A DNA stretch of 64,000 nt. It comes from Flavobacterium humi. Its GTDB lineage: Bacteria; Bacteroidota; Bacteroidia; Flavobacteriales; Flavobacteriaceae. Within the stretch, counting starts at the first letter, position 1; each line of letters begins with the position of its first letter. Made by a program: the position numbers and the translations under genes. Below, piece by piece: positions 46,561 through 54,618 of this stretch. The notes below the pieces were generated by a model. The model saw only the letters and a list, made by a program, of their open reading frames with translations, searched no databases and was not told the origin of the DNA. Where the stretch lies: contig NZ_SRLH01000001.1 of assembly GCF_004745595.1 (NCBI RefSeq), positions 124,001-188,000 of the forward strand, in the 5' to 3' direction.

Positions 46561-47205
46561 ATGAGAAAATTCTTTTTTATTTTACTTTACACTCCATTTT
46601 TATTTTCGCAAAGTAATGAAGGAATAGATAATGATTTTTGCATAAAAACTAATCCGTTATCCCTTATTGATGTTTATGGTAGCTATTCGTATAGAATAGG
46701 TTTAGAAACTAAAATTTACAAAAATTTTGCTTTTTCAGCAGAAGTTGGTAATTATTTCAATTACGGAAAAAATGACGGAATAAGAAAAAATTCAAAAGGA
46801 TACATTATAAAACCTGAAGTCAAATGGTATTTGAACAAAAACGGAAAAACTAATGGGGATTTTGTTTCGTTAGAATATACATATAAAGATATTTTATTTG
46901 ATTGGAAAGATTCAATTCCGGCTATAAACAATCCTAATCGAGTGATGGATTATAGAATTCAAAAAAAAATAAATTGCTTAACTGTCAAAATTGGTAATCT
47001 AAAAGCTTATTCAAATAACTTAATATTTGAATGGTTTGTTGGAATTGGTTTAAGAATTTCTAAAGGTAAGGATTCTCTAACCGATGAAGAAAGAAATAGT
47101 ATTAAAGCATTTGATGAAAGCGAAATTGCAAATGCTCAGAAAAATGTAAATTATATCTTGCCAAATTTAAGCCTCGGGATAAAAATTGGATATAGGCTAT
47201 TTTAA
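46561..47205 (+). CDS. Secreted beta-barrel-like protein, AT-rich orphan
   Basis: A 214-residue protein with a signal peptide (MRKFFFILLYTPFLFSQ). The mature part has amphipathic beta-strand patterning (CIKTNPLSLIDVYGSYSYRI, FAFSAEVGNYFNYG, GYIIKPEVKWYLNK) and ends in GYRLF, with a C-terminal Phe as in outer-membrane barrels; it recalls DUF3575-type barrels. The function is unknown. Base and codon use is strongly AT-rich, and the gene is enclosed by 13-bp inverted repeats, both suggesting lateral origin. Confidence 0.6.
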   Translation: MRKFFFILLYTPFLFSQSNEGIDNDFCIKTNPLSLIDVYGSYSYRIGLETKIYKNFAFSAEVGNYFNYGKNDGIRKNSKGYIIKPEVKWYLNKNGKTNGDFVSLEYTYKDILFDWKDSIPAINNPNRVMDYRIQKKINCLTVKIGNLKAYSNNLIFEWFVGIGLRISKGKDSLTDEERNSIKAFDESEIANAQKNVNYILPNLSLGIKIGYRLF

Positions 47206-47206
47206 A

Positions 47207-47219
47207 GCCTACCGCTAAC
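47207..47219 (+). repeat. Right 13-bp inverted repeat flanking the orphan barrel gene
   Basis: GCCTACCGCTAAC is the inverted counterpart of the 13-bp element at 46509-46521, with one mismatch. Confidence 0.5.
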
Positions 47220-47321
47220 AGATGTTTGCCGTTTCCTTCCCCAACAACTCCTCCTACAATTTTACACCCCAACTCCTAAAAACTTTTGTAACACCACTAT
47301 TTTCTCATTGTCCAAATAACA

Positions 47322-47339
47322 GAGTAAGATGATTTACTC
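47322..47339. promoter_or_regulatory. Possible operator dyad upstream of the SDR gene
   Basis: GAGTAA and TTACTC are separated by six bases, 16 bases before the SDR start codon, a position suited to a repressor site. This is a short dyad and may be chance. Confidence 0.3.
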
Positions 47340-47354
47340 CGTTAAATTTTAAAG

Positions 47355-48104
47355 ATGAAAAAATTAGAAAACAAAGTAGCCGTAATTACAGGCGGGAGTA
47401 GCGGGATAGGTTTAGCAACGGCTAAAGAATTTATCGCCAATGGTGCAAAAGTAGTCCTTTTTGGGCGTGGGAAACAAGCACTCGAAGACGCTATCCAAGA
47501 ACTGGGAGCCAATAGTTTGGCCATTCAGGGAGATGTTACCCAACTTGCAGACCTGGAAAGATTGTATGCAGAAACCAAAGCAAGATTTGGAGGCATTGAC
47601 ATTTTGTTTATAAACGTAGGGCAAGCAAAATTAGCCCCAATTGCGGATACCTCTGAACGTTTTTTTGATGAAATGATTGCCATTAATTTCAAGGGCGCTT
47701 ATTTTTCATTGCAAAAAGCGATCGGGCATTTAAACAACAATGCTTCGGTGATTATTACAACGTCCTGGTTCAATCAAATCGGTTTTGGAGGAAGCAGCTT
47801 ATTAAGTGCCAGTAAAGCAGCGCTGCGTTCTGTTGTAAGGGTTGCCGCTGCGGAACTTGCCGAAAAAGGGATCCGGGTCAATGCCGTAAGCCCGGGGCCT
47901 ATCGGGACGCCTTTGTGGGGAAAAATCGGCTTGCCGGAAGATGTCTTGCAAGGTGCTGCGGAAACGATTACCAATCAAGTCGCCCTAAAAAGGTTTGGGC
48001 AGCCTGAAGAAGTGGCAAAAGCAGTACTATTTCTTGCATCCGACGATTCTTCCTATATTGTAGGGCACGAAATGGCTGTTGATGGCGGTATCAATCAAAT
48101 TTAA
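47355..48104 (+). CDS. SDR-family protein with altered active site
   Basis: A 249-residue short-chain dehydrogenase/reductase fold. The NAD(P)-binding motif TGGSSGIGLATAKEF near residue 12 and NVGQAKLAPIAD near residue 86 are present, as is the C-terminal SPGPIGTPLW and the VGHEMAVDGG end. The catalytic Ser is in place (ITTSWFNQ), but the YxxxK motif reads LSASK: Leu replaces Tyr, while Lys remains. Normal oxidoreductase chemistry is therefore doubtful. The ECF sigma factor gene begins 51 bases downstream; a joint operon is possible. Confidence 0.85.
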   Translation: MKKLENKVAVITGGSSGIGLATAKEFIANGAKVVLFGRGKQALEDAIQELGANSLAIQGDVTQLADLERLYAETKARFGGIDILFINVGQAKLAPIADTSERFFDEMIAINFKGAYFSLQKAIGHLNNNASVIITTSWFNQIGFGGSSLLSASKAALRSVVRVAAAELAEKGIRVNAVSPGPIGTPLWGKIGLPEDVLQGAAETITNQVALKRFGQPEEVAKAVLFLASDDSSYIVGHEMAVDGGINQI

Positions 48105-48155
48105 TTCACTAAACTTGCCCTGTCTTACTAAATTAGGACAGGGTATTATATTATT

Positions 48156-49028
48156 ATGGACAATCCTTTTACACTACATTATCCGGACCACACAGACACA
48201 GCACTTGTTGCATCAGCGATTAAGGGCGATAAAAAAGCGCTTCAGAATTTAATACTCAGGCATCAGGTATTTATTTATAACCTGGCGCTTAAAATGTCAA
48301 AAAATGTTGAAGATGCCGAAGATTTAACGCAAGAAGTATTTATAAAAGCCATCACGGCATTAGGGAAATTTGAAGGCAAAAGCAGTTTCAGGACCTGGCT
48401 CTACAGGATAACCGTCAATCATTTCTTGAACTCCAGGAAACGCAAAACCGAACTGCAGGTTTTTGATTTTGAAACGTATTTTGACTCGATCGATACTGTT
48501 CCAAACCATCCACTCAACGAAACGGAGGAACATGAATTGACAGATTCCATTGAAGAACTCCGGATAAGCTGTACTGCAGGAATGCTGCTTTGCTTGAACA
48601 GGGAGCAAAGGCTTGTTTACATCCTGGGCGAAATGTTTGAAATAGACCATAATCTAGGGGGCGAAATTTTAGGGATTTCACCAGGTAATTTCCGAATTAA
48701 ACTAATGCGGGCCCGGACAGATTTATACAATTGGATGAATAAAAGATGCGGTTTGGTCAATGCCGGAAATGCCTGCCGGTGTTCCAAAAAAACAAGAGCC
48801 TATATAAACGCCGGTTTGGTGGATCCGGATAACCTCAAATTCAATGCCCGTTACAAAGAAAAAATATACGATTTATCAGGGCAGAAGGCCACGGAAATTA
48901 CAGAAACCATCGAAGACCTGAACAAAAAAATATACCAAAGCCATCCGTTGCAGCAACCTTTGACCATTTCAAAAATAGTGGATGAGATTTGTAATAATAG
49001 TTTAATTAAGAGTATTTTGGATTTGTAG
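48156..49028 (+). CDS. ECF-type RNA polymerase sigma factor with Cys-containing C-terminal extension
   Basis: A 290-residue protein. Region 2 is clear (HQVFIYNLALKMSKNVEDAE, DLTQEVFIKAITALGKFEGK, SSFRTWLYRITVNHFLNSRK). Region 4 (about residues 140-195, NREQRLVYILGEMFEIDHNL, LGISPGNFRIKLMRART) follows. Compared with a usual ECF factor of about 190 residues it has ~95 extra C-terminal residues including NAGNACRCSKKTR, a Cys pair that might bind a metal or sense redox. No anti-sigma gene is adjacent, so control may lie in the extension. It sits 51 bases after the SDR gene. Confidence 0.85.
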   Translation: MDNPFTLHYPDHTDTALVASAIKGDKKALQNLILRHQVFIYNLALKMSKNVEDAEDLTQEVFIKAITALGKFEGKSSFRTWLYRITVNHFLNSRKRKTELQVFDFETYFDSIDTVPNHPLNETEEHELTDSIEELRISCTAGMLLCLNREQRLVYILGEMFEIDHNLGGEILGISPGNFRIKLMRARTDLYNWMNKRCGLVNAGNACRCSKKTRAYINAGLVDPDNLKFNARYKEKIYDLSGQKATEITETIEDLNKKIYQSHPLQQPLTISKIVDEICNNSLIKSILDL

Positions 49029-49187
49029 ACATCATACAATTTATTTGTTTTTAAAATACAGTAACATCTGGTGTGTTTTTCCTTAATTAGAAATCAAAAT
49101 TTTCAAAAAGAAAGAATATACTTACATATTTAGTAGGATTTTGCACTTTTTTTAATTTGTTTTACCGTATGATTTAACAAATAAAAA

Positions 49188-50667
49188 ATGAAGAAAATTA
49201 AAGTGATTTTATTGTTGTCAATAATTGCTTTATGTTTACATTCTTGTGGAAATGAAATTCAGGGAACAAATATGCAATCCAATCCAACTTCTCGTTTTGT
49301 TTCGCTGAGCGAAATCAGAAAAAAACCAAAAAGTATTTGAAGCATTCCAGGAAATAAAACATAAAACAAACCTGGCTAAAAATTCGCGGCTTGTTTATTT
49401 GAGCTAGTATAATTTTTCAATAGATACCGATAAAATCCTATTAGTGGAAAATGGGGATTACAAATCCTATACTTTTCCCATTCAAAGAGAAGCGGGAAGC
49501 GGTAAAATTGAGAACCTTGTCCTCACGCAGAAAAACAATCAGGTAGGTGTTTATCTGGCAAAATATACTTTAAGTGAGATTGAAAAAGAGAAAATCGAAA
49601 ACAAAGAATATGTAAATTTATTAAACAAGAGTGAGTTTTTAAACTTACAGCATCAAACGCAGGCTGAGCCTTGTTGGGAATTGGTAAGTGTACCGGTAGA
49701 ATGGAATTCGCAAGGACAGGTAACTGTTTCTATGGTGTATGCAGTTGAAGTTGCATGTCCTGATGGAGGCGGTTCCTCTGGCGGCGGCGGATCTTCTGAC
49801 AGTGGAAATGGTGGGACGGGAGGTTCTAATGGAGATGGTTCCGGCGATTGGAATGGAGGATTAGGAACCCCAGGCGGCGGTTCGGCAGGAAGTGGCGGCT
49901 CAACGGGAGGCAGTGGAGGAACCGACGGGCCAAATCCTGGCGCAGATCCCATTTTAACAGACTGGGATGGAAATCCTGTTGTCACTTATCCTGTTCTTCC
50001 CAGCCCTGAAATTATTCAAAAACATTTGGACGATTTGAATACTATTACAAATGACAACACCAAACCTTATAAAGCTAAAGTTGCCGTTTTACAGCAAAGT
50101 TTGAACGAGCCGTTAGAGAAAGGTTTTGAGTTCAGAACGAATAATGATGGAACATTGCAGCCAGCAATACAACCAATTTCTACTCCGACAGGTGTACATT
50201 TTAACATACCCGTGATTAATACCTTAGTAAGAATGCACAATCATACAAACACTCTTGATCCTATTTTCTCTGCAGAAGATATCACTGGAATGGCAGAGTT
50301 TTTTGCTGTGAAAGATGATTTGGGAGCTGATGATAAAGATCAAATTACTTCGCTAATGATAACAAGAACAGGAGCATTTGCGTTGAAAGTGGATAATCCT
50401 GATACTGTTGATGATTTTAATGATAGGAATAAGACTGGGCAAAATAATGACTATAAATCTACAAAAGAAACTATTCTTGAATCTTATAAATTAGAAGTCG
50501 TTAAATTAGCACAAGATGAATGTAATAATACATGTACTGATGAAGAATATATAGCCTTATTGGAACAATATTTTTTAGAATGGTTAAATAGCTGGGATAC
50601 AGGGTTAGGATATTATCAAGGAGCATTGAATCCTGACGGGACTTATACTTGGATTAGAATAAATTAA
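49188..50667 (+). pseudogene. Decayed lipoprotein with Gly-rich linker and JAMM-like motif
   Basis: An ATG at 49188 opens a lipoprotein (LSIIALCLHSCGNE), but after 50 codons the frame stops at 49338. One A too many in the 7-A run at 49319-49325 explains it: in the next frame the sequence continues NQKVFEAFQEIKHKTNLAKN and, after a TAG at 49405 where a sense codon such as GAG is expected, runs openly to 50667. Two lesions thus split the gene; a GTG at 49444 could start the 407-residue remainder. This has a Gly/Ser-rich linker (about 49770-49945) and a C-terminal domain with MHNHTNTLDPIFSAEDITGM, near the HxH...SxxD zinc motif of JAMM/MPN proteases, one residue longer in spacing. Confidence 0.75.
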
Positions 50668-50683
50668 TATTAAAAAAGTAAAA

Positions 50684-51301
50684 ATGAAAAATATATTAAA
50701 AATAGCGATTATATTATATGCTTTTCAAATCAATGCGCAAACAGTAAAACCTGCAGAGCAATTTTTGACTCCTGAATTCCTTAAAATGGATAATGTTTAT
50801 TTTAAGGATGTCAATCATGTATTTGATAAGTTCTTAGGTACTTGGGAATACAGCAATGGCCCTTATTATTTAAAAGTCATAATAACAAAAATAACAAAAC
50901 AGGAACAAGGAATTAGTAATGGAAAGAGAATGAGGACAAGAAAACATTTTTTCGACCTGATCAACTGTGATTATATCTATAAATATAATGGAGTAACTGT
51001 TTATAATGTAATTCCACCATATCAAGTGGTTAATGACAGTGTAATTGCCAGCTCAATTGACGGGCATTTAATCAACAATACAAATCAGGTAGAATTATCA
51101 TATAATGAGCCATCAACAACTACTTGTATTAGAAATAGATTTGGAGAATTAAAGTTAACTTATATTACCGGTGCGATTCCCAAATTGCAATGGCTAAGAA
51201 CTGATAAATTAACAAGTTGGCCTGAGTCTTACTGTACCAATGGTCAATTTGATATTTCAGAATACAAAATACCTGCGAATTTGGTTTTGACTAAAATATA
51301 A
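50684..51301 (+). CDS. Secreted protein of unknown function, probably DUF6705
   Basis: A 205-residue protein with signal peptide (ILKIAIILYAFQINAQT). The mature domain contains VFDKFLGTWEYSNGPYYLKV near residue 47, a pattern of small flavobacterial secreted proteins annotated DUF6705, and a Cys pair (SYCTNGQF and TTTCIRN). The function is unknown. It starts 16 bases after the broken JAMM-like gene and may have been its partner or immunity-like protein, which is only a guess from the arrangement. A terminator follows. Confidence 0.6.
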   Translation: MKNILKIAIILYAFQINAQTVKPAEQFLTPEFLKMDNVYFKDVNHVFDKFLGTWEYSNGPYYLKVIITKITKQEQGISNGKRMRTRKHFFDLINCDYIYKYNGVTVYNVIPPYQVVNDSVIASSIDGHLINNTNQVELSYNEPSTTTCIRNRFGELKLTYITGAIPKLQWLRTDKLTSWPESYCTNGQFDISEYKIPANLVLTKI

Positions 51302-51392
51302 AATCCTTCATAGTTTAAATTTATAATTAATTCATCTTTACAGGAAAACCATTAAGTTGATTGATGCTAATAACACTTTCAAAATAAAAAAG

Positions 51393-51421
51393 AAAACCTA
51401 ACCGAATAGTTAGGTTTTTCT
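51393..51421 (+). terminator. Intrinsic terminator
   Basis: GAAAACCTAAC and GTTAGGTTTTTC pair over about 11 bases around CGAATA and are followed by T-rich sequence. Confidence 0.8.
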
Positions 51422-51492
51422 TTTTTAAATCAGGATGTCGGTTTATTTATCCTATGATTTAATTATAAAATGCTGTAATAGTGAAGATTGTT

Positions 51493-51614
51493 TTTTCTGT
51501 GGCAAAAAAATAATTTCAAAAATTTTGCCACAAAACCTGTGACAAAATTTTTTAATTCGAAAAAATTGTCACAACTTTAGTGACAGAAAAATAATTTTAA
51601 AAAAATTGTCACAA
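51493..51614. promoter_or_regulatory. Three ~40-bp inverted-repeat units (TGTGACA/TGTCACA) before an HTH gene
   Basis: TGTGGCA (51498) pairs with TGCCACA (51526), TGTGACA (51538) with TGTCACA (51567), and AGTGACA (51579) with TGTCACA (51607). Partner spacings are 28, 29 and 28 bases; the units start 40 and 41 bases apart. The A/T-rich interiors extend the complementarity, so each unit can form a hairpin. The last arm ends directly against the ATG at 51615. The layout suggests cooperative binding sites, most likely for the HTH protein encoded just downstream. Confidence 0.65.
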
Positions 51615-52112
51615 ATGAAAGATGATTCGATCCGAAAACTGCTGGGTTTTCCCCAAGAGGAAATTTCCATGCTATTGGGAGTGACCAGGAGTCAATTGGC
51701 CATGTATGAAATAGGCCAGCGTGACTTGCCGCTGGACGCTAAAAAAAAATTAACGACTATCTTATCGCATCTCCAGTCAACAAAAGAGGATTCTAAAGTA
51801 AAGAAGCAGTTTTTAGCATCGGAAAAGCAGAAAACACAACAATGGCTTGAAAAGCAGCGCCTGGAAATCGAGTATAAAAAACAATTGCTGGCCAGGAAAA
51901 AAGAGAACATCGAAAATAAAAGAGCAGCATGCTTCACCGCCCTGGAAGTAGTGGCTTTCCTTGAAACCCAACCATCAAATGCCTCGACCCCCTTATTGGA
52001 AGGCATGAAAGAAAAAATCCATAGAACCTTAGAGAAGCATTCTTTGCAGCAATTGGAGAGTTTGCGAATGGAGGAGGAGTATTTTAAGGTGTTGGGGGGA
52101 AGGAGTTTGTAG
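51615..52112 (+). CDS. HTH protein with coiled-coil tail
   Basis: A 165-residue protein from the ATG at 51615 (a TTG three codons earlier is inside the repeat arm and less likely). An Xre-like helix-turn-helix lies at about residues 4-50 (LLGFPQEEISMLLGVTRSQL, MYEIGQRDLP). Then comes a charged alpha-helical, coiled-coil-like region (about 55-105, QQWLEKQRLEIEYKKQLLAR). The C-terminal part is also helical. The DNA-binding domain and the operator-like repeats immediately upstream suggest autoregulation. The family is not recognised beyond the HTH. Confidence 0.7.
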   Translation: MKDDSIRKLLGFPQEEISMLLGVTRSQLAMYEIGQRDLPLDAKKKLTTILSHLQSTKEDSKVKKQFLASEKQKTQQWLEKQRLEIEYKKQLLARKKENIENKRAACFTALEVVAFLETQPSNASTPLLEGMKEKIHRTLEKHSLQQLESLRMEEEYFKVLGGRSL

Positions 52113-52168
52113 GGGAGCCAGTATAACTATCATTAGCTAACATAATCGGAAATATAAATTAAAGTAAA

Positions 52169-52459
52169 ATGTCAAAAAAAATTATAATTGGTGCTGACGA
52201 GTTAATTTTATGGTTACGCAAAAATCAAAAAGCTAAAGAAATTCCTAATGATGAAATTCAAGGTTTAGGTAGAAAAATTTATGAACTAATGGTAAAAGAA
52301 TTAGGTAGTATAAAAGTAGTTGAAAACAGCCCTTCATATTGGGCAAATATGATGGAAGACAAAAATATTGAGAAGTTTAATTTGCCGAAAACATCTGCCC
52401 AATATGAAATTGACTCTTCAAGAATAGGAGATTTATATGAAACACTATCGAGTTGGTAA
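52169..52459 (+). CDS. Small protein of unknown function
   Basis: A 96-residue acidic, largely helical protein (GADELILWLRKNQKAKEIPN, IQGLGRKIYELMVKELGSIK) with no signal peptide or membrane helix. AT-rich codon use matches the surrounding accessory genes. I do not recognise it. It follows the HTH gene by 56 bases on the same strand, so it may be cotranscribed. Confidence 0.5.
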   Translation: MSKKIIIGADELILWLRKNQKAKEIPNDEIQGLGRKIYELMVKELGSIKVVENSPSYWANMMEDKNIEKFNLPKTSAQYEIDSSRIGDLYETLSSW

Positions 52460-52749
52460 AATTCAAATGAAAAACTGAACAGCTATTGCCTCTCTTACGT
52501 TTAATTTTAACTCTGTTGTGGGCTGGTTTAAGTTTAAATAGATATGTTCTAAAATTCTATCTTTTATTTTTTGGATTTTCCAATATAGATTGGAATCCAG
52601 TTTTTTAATTCTGTATGTCTGGAAAGTCTGATAGGCTTGCGTACCTGGATGAAATAAGTATGTTGGTATTTAAAAGAATCGTCCTTCAACCCCAAACACA
52701 ACAACACCTCCAAAAAAACAATACCTTTACATTATCCGAAAAGGCAACC

Positions 52750-53622
52750 ATGGCAGCAAGCATAGAGAAATACGAATTTAAGCCCGGGCTTCCGCAGGAG
52801 TTTGAAATCCTGGACATGGCGGCCTTGTATGAGGCATTTGCCGATACGTTGACCGCGCCGCACAGGACCAATTTTTACCATATCCTTTGGTTCCAAAAAG
52901 GAAACCCGACACATACGATAGATTTTAATCCGGTTGCCACAAAACCCAATTCGGTGCTGTTTTTAAATAAAGATGCCGTCCAGAAGTTTGATAAAAACGG
53001 CGGTTTTGATGGGAAGGTTGTTTTGTTTACCGATGGTTTTTTCTGCAAGACCGAAGCCGATACTAAGTTTCTGCAGTCTACCGTTTTATTCAATGATTTG
53101 TTTTCTATTGCACAAATTGAGCTGGAAGAAATTGCCCAAGAATTTAATCAATTATTTGCCTTGCTGGAAAGCGAATACAAAAAAGGAAACGATCGTTACC
53201 AGCCCGACATTTTACGGAATTACCTCCACAACCTATTGCTGGTATCGGAACGGGAAAAAAGCAAACAACATACATCAAACCTAAAAAAAGGAGCCGACCT
53301 GGATTATGTCATGCTTTTTAAAGATTTCCTGGAAGCAGGTTTCCGCAGCCAAAAGCAGGTAAGTAGCTATGCCAGGCAAATGCTCGTTACCGAAAAAAGA
53401 TTGAACCAAGCCACAACCAAGATTTTAGGCAAAACCCCGAAAGAAATAATCGATGACCGCGTCATGCTCGAGGCGAAGCGCTTGTTGGCCCACACCACTG
53501 AAAATGTAAAGGAAATAGGGTATGGGTTAGGGTTTGAAGAACCTACGAATTTTATCAAATACTTCCGCAAACACAGCAATAGTACGCCAATTGAGTTTCG
53601 GGAAAACCATTCCCAGGCTTAA
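52750..53622 (+). CDS. AraC-family transcriptional regulator
   Basis: A 290-residue regulator with a cupin-like N-terminal sensor half (ILWFQKGNPTHTIDFNPVAT, KVVLFTDGFFCKTEADTKFL) and a C-terminal AraC double HTH (about residues 190-285: SSYARQMLVTEKRLNQATTK, LGKTPKEIIDDRVMLEAKRL, EIGYGLGFEEPTNFIKYFRK). The ATG at 52750 gives the usual start; the frame is open 45 codons further upstream, but that stretch does not resemble the family and lies where a promoter (TACCTTTA near 52722) is expected. It may control the SnoaL-like gene 82 bases downstream. Confidence 0.85.
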   Translation: MAASIEKYEFKPGLPQEFEILDMAALYEAFADTLTAPHRTNFYHILWFQKGNPTHTIDFNPVATKPNSVLFLNKDAVQKFDKNGGFDGKVVLFTDGFFCKTEADTKFLQSTVLFNDLFSIAQIELEEIAQEFNQLFALLESEYKKGNDRYQPDILRNYLHNLLLVSEREKSKQHTSNLKKGADLDYVMLFKDFLEAGFRSQKQVSSYARQMLVTEKRLNQATTKILGKTPKEIIDDRVMLEAKRLLAHTTENVKEIGYGLGFEEPTNFIKYFRKHSNSTPIEFRENHSQA

Positions 53623-53704
53623 AAGTACCCTATAAAGGCACATTTTTACCTTTTTATTTTTGGGCATCCGTTGCAATTTTGCCTTGTCATTAAAACAAAA
53701 CAAG

Positions 53705-54565
53705 ATGAAAAAAATACTGATCGCTGCAACGGTAATTCTCGGCCTTGGATCCTTTGCTGCCTATGCACAGGACCAGCCGATTTCAAAAACTAAAAAAGAA
53801 AGAAAAATGGAAAACAGGCAAAAAGCAATCCGTTTGCTAAAAGCAATTGAAACAGGTGATTCTGGACCTGTAGGGTATATCAATCCGGACAAATACATCC
53901 AACATAACCTGGGCGCAGCCGACGGCCTTGCCGGTTTTGGGGCTTTGATGAAAACCTTGCCGCCCAATTCTGCCAAAGTGAATACGATCAGGGCGTTCCA
54001 GGATGGCGATTTTGTGTTCACCCACACGGAGTATGATTTTTTCGGGCCAAAAATCGGGTTTGATATTTTCCGTTTTGAAGGAGGGAAGATTGTAGAACAT
54101 TGGGACAACCTGCAAACAACGGCAAAACCCAACCCAAGCGGGCATACGATGATTGACGGTGCTACTGAAATCAAGGATTTGGATAAAACCGAAGCGAATA
54201 AAGCGTTGGTCCGCGATTTTGTCGAATCGATTTTGGTACAAGGGAAAATGGAAAAACTGGCCGGTTATTTTGATGGCGACAATTACATCCAGCACAACCC
54301 GAATATCCCGGACAAGCTTTCAGGCCTTGGTGCCACACTTGAAGCACTTGCCAAGCAAGGGATTTTCCTGAAATACGATAAGATCCATAAAGTTTTGGGA
54401 GAAGGAAATTTTGTCCTGGTGGTCAGCGAAGGGCATTTCGGTAAAGAGTATAATGCTTTTTATGATTTATTCCGGGTTGAAAACGGTAAAATTGCGGAAC
54501 ATTGGGATGTTATCGAACCCATTCCAGCCAAAGAAGAGTGGAAAAACAACAACGGGAAGTTCTAA
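53705..54565 (+). CDS. Secreted tandem SnoaL/NTF2-like protein
   Basis: A 286-residue protein with signal peptide (ILIAATVILGLGSFAAYAQ) and two repeats of a SnoaL-like NTF2 fold: YINPDKYIQHNLGAADGLAG with FDIFRFEGGKIVEHWDNLQ, and GDNYIQHNPNIPDKLSGLGA with YDLFRVENGKIAEHWDVIEP. Each repeat keeps the QHN and EHWD marks of this fold group. Such proteins can be isomerases, hydrolases or binding proteins; which is not clear. It follows an AraC regulator on the same strand. Confidence 0.8.
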   Translation: MKKILIAATVILGLGSFAAYAQDQPISKTKKERKMENRQKAIRLLKAIETGDSGPVGYINPDKYIQHNLGAADGLAGFGALMKTLPPNSAKVNTIRAFQDGDFVFTHTEYDFFGPKIGFDIFRFEGGKIVEHWDNLQTTAKPNPSGHTMIDGATEIKDLDKTEANKALVRDFVESILVQGKMEKLAGYFDGDNYIQHNPNIPDKLSGLGATLEALAKQGIFLKYDKIHKVLGEGNFVLVVSEGHFGKEYNAFYDLFRVENGKIAEHWDVIEPIPAKEEWKNNNGKF

Positions 54566-54583
54566 GGTTGCCTTGTAAAATAG

Positions 54584-54610
54584 GGAAAGGCGCAAATGAA
54601 GCGCCTTTCC
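54584..54610. terminator. Hairpin between convergent genes
   Basis: GGAAAGGCGC and GCGCCTTTCC form a perfect 10-bp GC-rich stem around AAATGAA between the SnoaL-like and nitroreductase genes. The T-run is weak, so termination strength is uncertain. Confidence 0.6.
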
Positions 54611-54618
54611 GGTATTTA

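Noticed and set aside
46348..47219. Integron gene cassette with attC sites
   Set aside because: The 13-bp repeats do not carry the RYYYAAC/GTTRRRY cores in the right arrangement, and no integrase is seen; only the looser cassette-like description is kept.
45647..49028. Genomic island integrated at tRNA-Ser
   Set aside because: No direct repeat of the tRNA 3' end was found downstream and no integrase is present, although the genes behind the tRNA are AT-rich.
49444..50667. A complete gene starting at the GTG at 49444
   Set aside because: The upstream frame encodes a clear continuation to a lipoprotein start, so the GTG fragment is better read as part of a broken gene.
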